Shown here piece after piece: positions 34,390 to 42,600 of a stretch of 64,000 bases of DNA. Below the pieces are notes generated by a model. It did no database searches and was not told the origin of the DNA. It saw nothing but the letters and a program-made list of their open reading frames with translations. This DNA comes from Jatrophihabitans cynanchi (lineage in GTDB: Bacteria > Actinomycetota > Actinomycetes > Mycobacteriales > Jatrophihabitantaceae). How positions within the stretch are numbered: the first letter of the stretch is position 1; each line of letters begins with the position of its first letter. The stretch covers positions 1,426,001 through 1,490,000 of the forward strand of contig NZ_CP097463.1 in the NCBI RefSeq assembly GCF_027247405.1. The letters are read 5' to 3'. The position numbers and the translations under genes are program-made.

Positions 34390-35780
34390 TGGCCACCAGC
34401 ATCCGCGACCTGATCGAGGCCCTCGAGACCGAGGCGCCCTACGACGCCGGCACGGAACGGCAAAGCATCGACGCTGCCGGCGCGCTGTCCGAGCTGGGTC
34501 GCGCGCTGCGGAACCTGGCCGCCGCCGGACTCGAGCTCGACGTCAACGGCCGCCGGGAAACCATCACTCGCGACCTGGCCGATTCCTGCACGGTGGTGGC
34601 CGCCCGGATGAACCTCGACCGCGACGGCCGGCTCACTCGTCTCGCCGGCGGCTTGGCCGACGTTACGGCCGTGCTGCGCGAGGAGACCGGTCGCGACCAA
34701 CGCTGGGCGATCACCATCGAAGTCGCCAGCGCGGCCCGGGTGCTGACCACCTACGCCGCCGAAGGCAGCCGACGGCGCACCGCGGACCTGGCTTGGACGC
34801 ATCTGACCGCCCGCGCCCTGATCGTGCAGGCCCTCAAGGACTCCCCCACCGTGCAGGGCCGCGCCGTGCTCGACCGCGCCGTGCCACGCTCGGCACTACC
34901 GGCCAGCTGGCCGGCATCACGGACCGCGCTCGAAGCGCTCACCGTCATCTCGGATCGGCTGCGCCGTTCCTCGGTCGAGCTCAACCGTCGGCCGACCCTG
35001 CTGGAAATCTTCGCCGTCACCCGCGCGGCCGAGTCGACCACGCGCTATGCAACCATCGCGGCCGCGGCGCTGACCGGCCAGCCGCTCCCGGACGCCCGCC
35101 CCGCAGCCGCGATCTGGTACGAAGTGCGCGATCGGCTGCGACCGTTCACCAGCTCGGCGCCGCTGCACCTGGAAGACCGAGACTTGGGCGTGTGGGCCCA
35201 ACGTGCCCACAGCGAGCTGCGCCGCGAGTTCGGCCTGGCCGACCAGGTCCGGCTCATCGCCGACGACGGCGGCCTCAAAGCCGGTGCTGTACGCGACCTG
35301 CAGGCGATGGTCAACGAGGTGCCAGCGATCGCGACCCATCTGTCGATCGCAGTCCAGCAGCTCGCCGACCGAGGCGAGCTACACGCGATCGCTGATCGCT
35401 TGCCGTTCCGCGAGCAGCGCCTCGACCAGTTCTTGCAGCGCCGCGCCGTGGTCGCCGACCGGTTCGACGTCGTCACTGTGATGGACCGACTCGGCGATGC
35501 CGGCAAGCTGGCAGCAGAGCTGGCCACCACGCTCACCCATGCCGCCGGTCCGCACGTCGGCCAGCCGCAGCCAGACCTGCAGGCTGCCAACGCCGCGCTG
35601 GCCGCCAAGATCCGCCCCGACCCACACGCCGCGCTCGTGCAGCAGATCCGTGACGGCATGAGTGGCGACGCGGGTCCGGTCGTGTCGCTCGGCCGGGACG
35701 CCGGCGTGTACGAGGCGACATCTCACCCGTTCGAAACCGACACCGCCCTCGCCGCCGCGCCCGACTTTGACATCGGCTAA
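34389..35780 (+). CDS. Large helical protein of unknown function
   Basis: A 463-residue soluble, Ala/Arg/Asp-rich, almost wholly alpha-helical protein without a transmembrane segment or any motif I can name. Helical repeats with leucine/alanine spacing run through the whole length. The ATG at 34389 immediately follows a GTG at 34386 and overlaps the preceding stop. Base composition is like the transfer genes around it, and similar long unknown helical proteins accompany relaxase genes on actinobacterial plasmids. A DNA-processing or structural role is possible but unproven. Confidence 0.65.
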   Translation: MATSIRDLIEALETEAPYDAGTERQSIDAAGALSELGRALRNLAAAGLELDVNGRRETITRDLADSCTVVAARMNLDRDGRLTRLAGGLADVTAVLREETGRDQRWAITIEVASAARVLTTYAAEGSRRRTADLAWTHLTARALIVQALKDSPTVQGRAVLDRAVPRSALPASWPASRTALEALTVISDRLRRSSVELNRRPTLLEIFAVTRAAESTTRYATIAAAALTGQPLPDARPAAAIWYEVRDRLRPFTSSAPLHLEDRDLGVWAQRAHSELRREFGLADQVRLIADDGGLKAGAVRDLQAMVNEVPAIATHLSIAVQQLADRGELHAIADRLPFREQRLDQFLQRRAVVADRFDVVTVMDRLGDAGKLAAELATTLTHAAGPHVGQPQPDLQAANAALAAKIRPDPHAALVQQIRDGMSGDAGPVVSLGRDAGVYEATSHPFETDTALAAAPDFDIG

Positions 35781-36013
35781 GCGAACTGCCTACGGGCCGC
35801 GCGTAGGCATGCCTGGGCACCGAACGTGACCAGCGGGCAATTTAGTTAGACCAAACCCACGGACGGACGACACAGGCGCCATTGACTTGCTCGGCGATGC
35901 TCGGATAGTCGAGCCGGGAACCGCGATCTGCCGAAGGGTTGAGACCAGTCCAGTTCGCGGTCAATCGATGATCGGAACCCGTGCGGGCGAGCCACCCGGC
36001 GACCGAATGCTTA

Positions 36014-36226
36014 CTACTGATCGCTCCCGAGCATCCGTTGAGCGCGTTCAATCCGGTCTTTGAGCCCATCCTGGAATGACGAGTCGGCCTTGCGCGTCAG
36101 GATGTGTTCGGAGATCGCCGCCCGGATGATCTCCGAGATCGGTTGGTCGTCAACCAGCGCTACCGTCTCCAGCTCTTCGGCCTGGTCCGCAGAGAGTCGA
36201 ATCGTCATGGCTTTCGCGGGTTTCAT
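36014..36226 (-). CDS. Ribbon-helix-helix protein, candidate repressor of the Ubl operon
   Basis: A 70-residue protein with the ribbon-helix-helix plan of CopG/ParD regulators: a beta strand (KAMTIRLSADQ), then ELETVALVDDQPISEIIRAAISEHIL, and a basic/acidic C-terminal helix. The internal ATG at 36226 is preferred to the one at 36277, because the longer form would run across the divergent promoter and inverted repeat. No toxin gene lies beside it. Divergent orientation with a shared operator suggests that it controls the ubiquitin-like operon and itself. An orphan antitoxin is the alternative. Confidence 0.72.
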   Translation of the reverse strand: MKPAKAMTIRLSADQAEELETVALVDDQPISEIIRAAISEHILTRKADSSFQDGLKDRIERAQRMLGSDQ

Positions 36227-36235
36227 GTCGGCATT

Positions 36236-36293
36236 GTGACACCAGCGCACCGTCGTTGTCCAGTATCTCGGCATCATGGTATCTTGGTGTCAC
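36236..36293. promoter_or_regulatory. Divergent promoter with inverted repeat, Ubl operon
   Basis: GTGACACCA (36236-36244) and its exact complement TGGTGTCAC (36285-36293) flank 40 bases. Between or overlapping them lie a possible -35 TTGTCC (36256-36261) and -10 TATCTT (36280-36285) facing the Ubl gene. A dimeric repressor binding both arms would cover the promoter, and the divergently encoded ribbon-helix-helix protein is the obvious candidate. Confidence 0.55.
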
Positions 36294-36309
36294 CGATCGA
36301 GGAGGACCG

Positions 36310-36588
36310 ATGACCGAAGCGCATCCCGGGGGAAAGAAGCCCAAGGAGTTCCACATCAAGATCGACCGCGTGGAATATCACGTGGTCGAGGAAGAACTGA
36401 CTGGCGCTCAGCTCCGCCAGTTGCCGCACCCACCCATTGGACCGGATCGCGACCTCTTCGAGGTCATCCCCGGCCAAGCCGACCGCAAGATCGACGACAC
36501 GTACGTCGTTGAGATCGTCAATGGCAAGCGCTTCTTCACTGCGCCGGCGCACATCAACCCCGGCCACGAGGTCGCGGACCACACGTAG
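36310..36588 (+). CDS. Multiubiquitin-domain ubiquitin-like protein
   Basis: A 92-residue protein with the bacterial multiubiquitin domain, single copy. Characteristic segments are FHIKIDRVEYHVVEEELTG (first beta hairpin), RDLFEVIPGQADRKIDD and NGKRFFTAPAHINPG. In this family the chain normally ends at or near the final Gly of the INPG motif. Here seven residues (HEVADHT) follow Gly85, so removal of a short tail would be needed before activation, a job the JAMM peptidase two genes downstream could do. The ATG at 36310 has AGGAGG at 36300-36305. It is the conjugated modifier of the five-gene operon 36310-39666. Confidence 0.9.
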   Translation: MTEAHPGGKKPKEFHIKIDRVEYHVVEEELTGAQLRQLPHPPIGPDRDLFEVIPGQADRKIDDTYVVEIVNGKRFFTAPAHINPGHEVADHT

Positions 36589-36597
36589 GAGAACGCG

Positions 36598-36987
36598 ATG
36601 ACCTTGCCGGAACCTGATGCGGAGTTCCTCGCGCACCGCGGCCTGTCCCACACCATTGCCATGGACGGGCCCATGACGTGCGTCCTGCTACAGGACTGGA
36701 TCCTCCCGCAAGGTCTCAACGTCGCCACCGCCGACCTGCTCATCCGTCTGCAGCCCGGCTACCCCGACCTGCCCCCTGACATGTGGTGGTTCGCTCCCGC
36801 TCTCACCCTCGCCAACGGAGGTGTCATCCAGGCCACCGAGGTGACCGAGAGCCATCTCGGCCGCACCTGGCAACGTTGGTCTCGCCATTTCAACCCCGGC
36901 CAATGGCGATCGGGCATCGACGGGCTCGAGAGCTACGTCGCCCTTATCAACCGCGAGTTGGTCCGCTGCGCCGCGAGCGCAGCCTGA
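36598..36987 (+). CDS. E2-like conjugating enzyme (prokaryotic E2 family E type)
   Basis: A 129-residue protein matching the prokaryotic E2 family E plan: LPEPDAEFLAHRGL at the start, the E2-fold signature LLIRLQPGYPDLPPDMWWF in the centre, and ATEVTESHLGRTWQRWSRHF after it. It should carry the activated Ubl from the E1. Remarkably, the only cysteines are C28 and C124; neither is at the canonical catalytic position after the PGYPDLPP motif. The conserved S95/H97 in WQRWSRHF are candidate alternatives. AGGAG precedes the ATG; the stop overlaps the E1 start. Confidence 0.85.
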   Translation: MTLPEPDAEFLAHRGLSHTIAMDGPMTCVLLQDWILPQGLNVATADLLIRLQPGYPDLPPDMWWFAPALTLANGGVIQATEVTESHLGRTWQRWSRHFNPGQWRSGIDGLESYVALINRELVRCAASAA

Positions 36988-38363
36988 TGACGACCACCCT
37001 GGTCGTGCCCGATCGTTTGGCCAGCAGACTTCGCGAACTGTCCACGTACGATGTCGAAACCGGCGGCGTGATCCTTGCACGCCTTGTCCGCACGCCTGAG
37101 GACAACATCCGTTTGCTCGCGCGGGAATTGCTAGAGGTTCCTGACCATGCATACGAACGGCGCGAGGCCCAGCAGCTCCTGATCAGCTCCGAGGGCTACG
37201 TTCCCGCCCTGGCGCGAGCCGAGGAAGCGGGATGCGTGCCGATCTGGTTTCACACCCACCCGGGTAACGATTCCAATCCTGCCCCCAGCCGCCACGACCT
37301 AACCGTCAACCGGTCGCTTTCCGATCTCTTCCGCCTCCGAGCAGACAGTCCTTTCTATGGCGCCCTGATCACCTCCTCCGATGACGGGACGATCACCTTC
37401 ACCGGCAGCCTCGACGACGGCGTGTCCATTGCGCCGATCGACCGTCTCTGGGTCGTCGGACCGCGACTCGCGCTCTATCACGCATGCGACTCTGAACACC
37501 AAGGCGTTCTCGATATCTATGACCGAAACATCCGAGCGTTCGGCGGGCCGGTGCAGCGAGTACTCGGCGATCTGCGCGCCGGCATCGTTGGCTGCGGCGG
37601 TACCGGATCGGCCGTGGCCGAACAGCTGGTCCGCCTCGGCGTGCGCGACATCCAGCTCATCGACCCCGATGAATTGTCCGACAGCAACGTCACTCGGGTT
37701 TATGGCTCACGACTCAAGGATGTGGGCAGGCCCAAGGTCGAGGTGCTGGCAGACCACCTCGCCGACATCCTGCCCTCGATACGGGTTCGACCTATCCAGT
37801 CGATGATCACCGTCGAGGAAACTGCTCGTTTGCTCCTCGACGCCGACATTGTCTTCGGTTGCACCGACGACAACGCCGGTCGAATGGTGCTCTCCCGTCT
37901 GTCCACCTACCTGCTGGTGCCGGTGATCGATTGCGGTGTTCTGCTCAGCTCGGATGGCGCGGGTCGTCTCGACGGAATCCACGGCCGCGTCACGGTGCTT
38001 CATCCCGGACAAGCGTGTCTGATCTGTCGCGGCCGGGTCGACCTAGGCCGTGCTCGGAGCGAGATGCTCACACCCGAGGAACGCAACCGTCTCGTCGATG
38101 AAGGTTACGCCCCGGCGCTGCCCGGCGTGGAGCCCGCCGTCGTCGCCTATACCAGCGCCGTTGCCGCCGCTGCCGTCGCCGAACTCATCGAACGCCTCAC
38201 TCACCATGGGGTCGATCCGGTGCCGAGCGAGGTGCTCCTTCGCCTCCACGACCGCGAGGTGTCGACGAACAATCAAGAGCCTCTCGACCGTCACTACTGC
38301 CATGACTCCTCCGGCAAGATCGGCCTTGGCCTCACCGCTCCGTTCCTGGACCAGACGTGGTGA
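36987..38363 (+). CDS. JAB peptidase-E1 (ThiF) fusion protein
   Basis: A 458-residue two-domain enzyme. Residues 1-140 form a JAB/JAMM metallopeptidase with a complete zinc site: E24 (VETGG), H89 and H91 (HTHPG), S101 and D104 (SRHD). Residues 180-458 form a ThiF-type E1 with the nucleotide loop GIVGCGGTGSAVAEQL (200-215), the acidic motif LIDPDELSDSNVTR (224-237), C316 in VIDCGVLL and a CLIC pair (344-347), with further Cys at 438. It should adenylate the Ubl C-terminus, pass it to the E2, and by its JAB part trim the precursor or remove the modifier. The ATG at 36987 overlaps the E2 stop. Confidence 0.92.
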   Translation: MTTTLVVPDRLASRLRELSTYDVETGGVILARLVRTPEDNIRLLARELLEVPDHAYERREAQQLLISSEGYVPALARAEEAGCVPIWFHTHPGNDSNPAPSRHDLTVNRSLSDLFRLRADSPFYGALITSSDDGTITFTGSLDDGVSIAPIDRLWVVGPRLALYHACDSEHQGVLDIYDRNIRAFGGPVQRVLGDLRAGIVGCGGTGSAVAEQLVRLGVRDIQLIDPDELSDSNVTRVYGSRLKDVGRPKVEVLADHLADILPSIRVRPIQSMITVEETARLLLDADIVFGCTDDNAGRMVLSRLSTYLLVPVIDCGVLLSSDGAGRLDGIHGRVTVLHPGQACLICRGRVDLGRARSEMLTPEERNRLVDEGYAPALPGVEPAVVAYTSAVAAAAVAELIERLTHHGVDPVPSEVLLRLHDREVSTNNQEPLDRHYCHDSSGKIGLGLTAPFLDQTW

Positions 38364-38725
38364 GGCGCCTTCTCGTTTCCTGGTGGCACCGGCTGCCTTG
38401 GACCGGTCGGAGCTTTCGCGTTGTCCAGGTCGTAACAGCCGCCGACGAAATACCAGAGCGCTTGCCACACAACGGCGCAGTGCTCGTCGGCTCATTGGAC
38501 AGGCCAACGTGGATTGCCTTCGACTGTCCGTGCGTCGACCATCATCGCGTGATGTTGAACCTCGACTTTCGGCGCCGACCGGCTTGGACCATGCCCTCTG
38601 CCAAACCACTCACCCTGCAGCCGAGCATCGACGAGTTTCGCGGCCGAGCTCGATGCCACTACATCGTTCGCAGGGGAAGAGTCCAATGGGTGCCCGACAA
38701 GCGCAACTCGGTGAGGACATCATGA
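38360..38725 (+). CDS. DUF6527 protein of the Ubl operon
   Basis: A 121-residue protein of the DUF6527 family, known to me mainly as a companion of bacterial ubiquitin-like conjugation operons. The family pattern is a putative metal site: FDCPCVDHHRVMLNL (C56, C58, H61, H62), a following PAWTM...LTLQPSI segment, and RCHYIVRRGRVQWV (C99, H100). The GTG at 38360 overlaps the E1 stop, and the stop overlaps the protease start. Its role (adaptor, target recognition or E3-like) is inference. Compared with the usual CPCGCG motif one cysteine is replaced by histidine, so metal binding may differ. Confidence 0.8.
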   Translation: MRRLLVSWWHRLPWTGRSFRVVQVVTAADEIPERLPHNGAVLVGSLDRPTWIAFDCPCVDHHRVMLNLDFRRRPAWTMPSAKPLTLQPSIDEFRGRARCHYIVRRGRVQWVPDKRNSVRTS

Positions 38726-39666
38726 CGATTTCCGAAGGCAACGACGACGCGGATGACGTGGTCGACACCGAGGGCGTGCTCAAAGATGTCGTCCCGCCGA
38801 TCAGCAAGACGCCGCTGTTTCAGGCCATCCATGCAGCCCGGTATCAGCGTCAGGCCCTGATCCGAGAGATTGAGTCCTCGACGGGCAACAAGGTGATTTC
38901 CTACGTCGCCGGCATCGCCGCTCCTGTCGATCGCGAGGATGTCGTCTGTTTCGTGGACCTGCTGCACAACATCAGCCGCGGTCAGGACATCGACTTGATC
39001 CTCCACACCGGCGGGGGCGACATCGACGCTGCCGAGAAGCTCATGACGATGGTGCGCAAGAAGACCTCAACCGGCCAGGTCCGTGTCATCGTCCCTGACT
39101 ACGCCAAGAGTGCGGGCACGCTTATGGCCCTGGGTGCCGACCGGATCATCATGAGCGACACCTCCGAGCTCGGCCCGATCGACCCCCAGGTCATCCGCGC
39201 CGACCGCAACGGCAACCGCATGCGCCACTCGGTCAAAAACTACCTCGACGCTTACAACCAGCACCAAGACGCGCTGAAGAAGAACCCCAACGACCTTGCC
39301 GCTCAGATGATGTTGAACAAGCTCGACCCGGAGACCGTCCAGTTGTTCACGAGCATCATGAAGAGAGCGAGGGAGTTCGCCGAGAAGCAGCTGCACCGCG
39401 GAATGATGAAAGAGGTCGGCAACTGGAGCCAAGCGGTTTCCGCGCTGCTCGACAACTCACAGTTCCCGACCCACGGCCAGCCGATTTCTTGGGAAGACGC
39501 CTCAGACCCCAAGATCGGCCTCACGGTCGACTATCTCGATCCGAATGACGAGCTGTGGCAAAAACTGTGGCACCTCTACTGCCTCCAAGCTCTTGCGGTC
39601 AGGGACAAGCAAAAGCTTTTCGAGTCAGAGATCGCATCGATTTGCATCGACAGCCGCGCCGTCTAA
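38722..39666 (+). CDS. SDH/Clp-fold serine protease of the Ubl operon
   Basis: A 314-residue soluble protein of the ClpP/crotonase-fold SDH_sah group. The oxyanion and substrate strand is DLILHTGGGDIDAAEKLM (about residues 91-108). The nucleophile is in YAKSAGTLMALGADRIIM, with S130 as catalytic Ser, followed by SDTSELGPIDPQ as in SppA-like enzymes. There is no signal peptide or clear membrane helix. The ATG at 38722 overlaps the DUF6527 stop, which makes this an integral operon member rather than a neighbour. It may degrade modified targets, mature the Ubl or act as the effector. Confidence 0.87.
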   Translation: MTISEGNDDADDVVDTEGVLKDVVPPISKTPLFQAIHAARYQRQALIREIESSTGNKVISYVAGIAAPVDREDVVCFVDLLHNISRGQDIDLILHTGGGDIDAAEKLMTMVRKKTSTGQVRVIVPDYAKSAGTLMALGADRIIMSDTSELGPIDPQVIRADRNGNRMRHSVKNYLDAYNQHQDALKKNPNDLAAQMMLNKLDPETVQLFTSIMKRAREFAEKQLHRGMMKEVGNWSQAVSALLDNSQFPTHGQPISWEDASDPKIGLTVDYLDPNDELWQKLWHLYCLQALAVRDKQKLFESEIASICIDSRAV

Positions 39667-39696
39667 ACGAGAGGCCTGTTTCGACGAGCTGTCGGC

Positions 39697-42600
39697 TCAG
39701 AGTCCGTACCGCTCCGCCTCGATGTCAGACGCTAGGTCCTGCTCGACGGTGACGGCGAGCTCGCGCCGGTCGACGGCGGCCTCGGCTGGTTGGTCGGTTT
39801 GCTCGGCGAATAGGTCGTCGGCCGATGTGGGGACGACCAGCTCGACGAGGTAGGCGTTGAGCTGCTGCTGATCGGCACCGGTGCGCACTGCGATGTGCCG
39901 TAGCTGTCCTTGCATGAGTTCGGTGTCGGGCTGGCCCCACAGCATCTGCTCGCGGAGGTGGTCGGCGAGCAGCCGGGTCGCGTCGTAGGCGGCGTGTTCG
40001 GCGATCGGCAGGTCGCGCAGCGCCGTGCCGGTGCTGGACCAGTCGTAGCGGTCGAGCTTATCGTCGATGAGAACGCCGAGCAGGGTGTCGCGGCGGGCGG
40101 GGTCGGCCAGTGTGGCGGCGAGGTCGAGGGCGCCGTGGCGTTCGAGGATGGCTGCCGCATCCGCGTCCGCGGGCGGGGCAGCGACGGTGAGGGCGGCGGC
40201 GGGCACGCCGCGGGCGGTGAGCTTGTGGCCGGCGGCGAGGGTGGCCTTGCGCCCGGCCTCGTCGGGGTCGAAGCCGAGAACGACGGTGCGCAGGTCGGTG
40301 TGCTCGGCGAGCAGGTCGAGGTGGGCGTCTGTGAGCGCGGTGCCGCAGGTGGCGATCGGCACCAAGTCGAGGCCGCCGTGCGGGGGGTCGGCCTGCCGAA
40401 CGGCGGCGATGGCGGCCTGGATGGCGAGGCGGTCCATCGGGCCTTCCACGATGATCGCGCGGGCGCCGTCGGTCAGACGGGCGACGGCTTCGGTGTCGAG
40501 ACCGTAGAGGACTCGGCTCTTGTCATACAGCGGGGTGCCGGTGGGATTGAGGTATTTCGGGTTGTCCGGGTTGGTGTCGCCCGCGGGCTTGCGGCCGACG
40601 AACCCGATCGGCCGGTCGGCCTCGTCGAGCACGGGCAGCATCACGCGGTCGCGGAAGCGGTCGATGAGCTGTCCGTGGCGCGAGCGGGTGGCCAGGCCGG
40701 CGGTCTCGATCGCGGTGTCGCTGTAGCCGAGCCGGCGGAGATGATCGACGAGCAGGGTCCAGTGGCCCGGGCGGCTGGGCGCGTACCCGACCCGAGCGGT
40801 ATCGGCTGCCTCGGCGAGGCGGCGCTGCTCGAGGTAGGCCACGGACCAGCGCTGGGTGGCCGGGTCGAGGGTCTGCATGCGGAACCAGTTCGCGGCCGCG
40901 GCCTGGATCGCGTACTGCTCGGCGAGCAGACGCGGTGAGGTGACCCGCGGCCGGGCGAGCGGGAACCCGGGCAGCGCGGTCGCGACGCGGGTCCCCGTGT
41001 CGAGGTCGTGGGTGGTGCTCACACCTGGACCAAGCGGTGCGGGAGGGGCCGAATGCGACATCGGCTGCACACCAATTTCCGGCGCGGCCGGTGCGCCCAC
41101 CGGTCCCGCTTCTGAGGCCGGCACGGCTGTCGCCTCGGCGGGTGGTTCGATCCCGCGTAGGCCGAGCTCTTGGGCGGCCAAGCGGGCGCGTTGCCGCTGC
41201 TCGCGAGTCGTCTGCTCCCAGTCCTGCCAGGTCTGGTGCATGCCGACGACCGTGCGCAGCTCACGTTCGATCTCACGCAGGGTTTCCTGGCCGCGCTCGA
41301 CGCGGTCGGTGGCTTGCTGGTGGCCGCGCCGCAGGCTTTCGATCGCGGCGTTGTTGCGGCGCCAGCGGCGCCGCTCGGCGGTATTGAGCAGTCCGGCGGC
41401 GACGGTGTGCTCCCGCTGCAGTCGGTTGACGCGGGTGCGTTGCGCCCGGGCGCGCAGCGACAGTGCGCGCAGGTCGTGCCCGACGTACGCGGGTTGATCG
41501 CGGGTCTCGATGCGCAGCCCTTCGGCGACCCACGCGCTCAGCTGGTCGGGCAGGAACGCGCGCATGGTGCCGGCCATCGCCTGCTCGGCCAGCGCCCGAC
41601 GCGCCTGCGTCCAGAGTTCACGCGCTTCCGCGTCGCCCGCCGGTGGCCGGGCGCCGACCGGGTCGGTGCTCGGGCTGGTGACGTCGGTGCCGGGCTCAGG
41701 GACCGATGCGTCCGGGTCGGCGTCGCGGTCTGCGGCGGCCGCGCGGTTGCTGCCGGTGTCGGCGGCAGGGTCGTAGCCGGTCGCGTCCTGGTAGGCGACG
41801 ACGGTGCGGGCCAGCGCCAGCCACGCCTCGCGGCGCGAGCGTAGCTCGGCCCGACCGTCGGCCGCGGCGGTGGGCAGCGGGCCGAGCGCACGCACCCAGG
41901 CCGGGACGGTGCCGTTCTCGTAGCCGCCGTCCTGACCGGCGGCGGCTTGGCCGGCCAGTTGCGCGGCCAGGGCCTCGATGCGTTGGTCCATCGCCGTGGC
42001 GACCTGCACGAGTGCGGCCGCGGCGTCGGCACTGACCGGGTCGGTGAGCGTGTCGCCGCGGGCTGCGGCGAGGATCCCGGTGGCTCGCTCGGACCAGGAC
42101 AGCAGCACGCCACTACTGCCGTCCAGGTGTCCGGTGGCGGCGGCTTCGCGCCAGCGGCCGGTGATGGTTTCGCAGCGCCAGTGCAGCACGGCGGCGACGT
42201 CGGCGGCACTGCCGAGCTCACGCTGGGCGATGGCTTGGATCAGTAATTGCCGGGAGTCCCAGCCGAGCAGCTGCGCGGTTCCCAGCGCGCGCACCAGCGA
42301 TGCCCAGGCGGGATCGGTCACGGCCCGGTCGGCGGCCTCCCGGCCGGCGTGCTCGGCGATCAGCTGCTCGTACGCGGCGCCGCGGACCACGGTCGACAGG
42401 TCGCCGAAGATGACCCGGAGCCGTTGCAGGCTGCTCGCCTCGACGTAGAGGTCGCGTTCGACGTCGACAACGGAGGCGGTGGGCTGGTCGTCGCGTTCCA
42501 GGATGCGGGCCAGCACGGACAGGTGGTGTTGTTCGGGCCAGCGTTGGTGCGGTTCGCGTTCGGTGTCGTCGGTGACGACGTAGACGTCGTTGGAGCGTTG

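Noticed and set aside
35842-36069. Minus-strand frame next to the RHH gene, possibly a toxin
   Set aside because: It overlaps the RHH coding region out of frame, has no start signal and no motif of a known toxin such as ParE or HicA.
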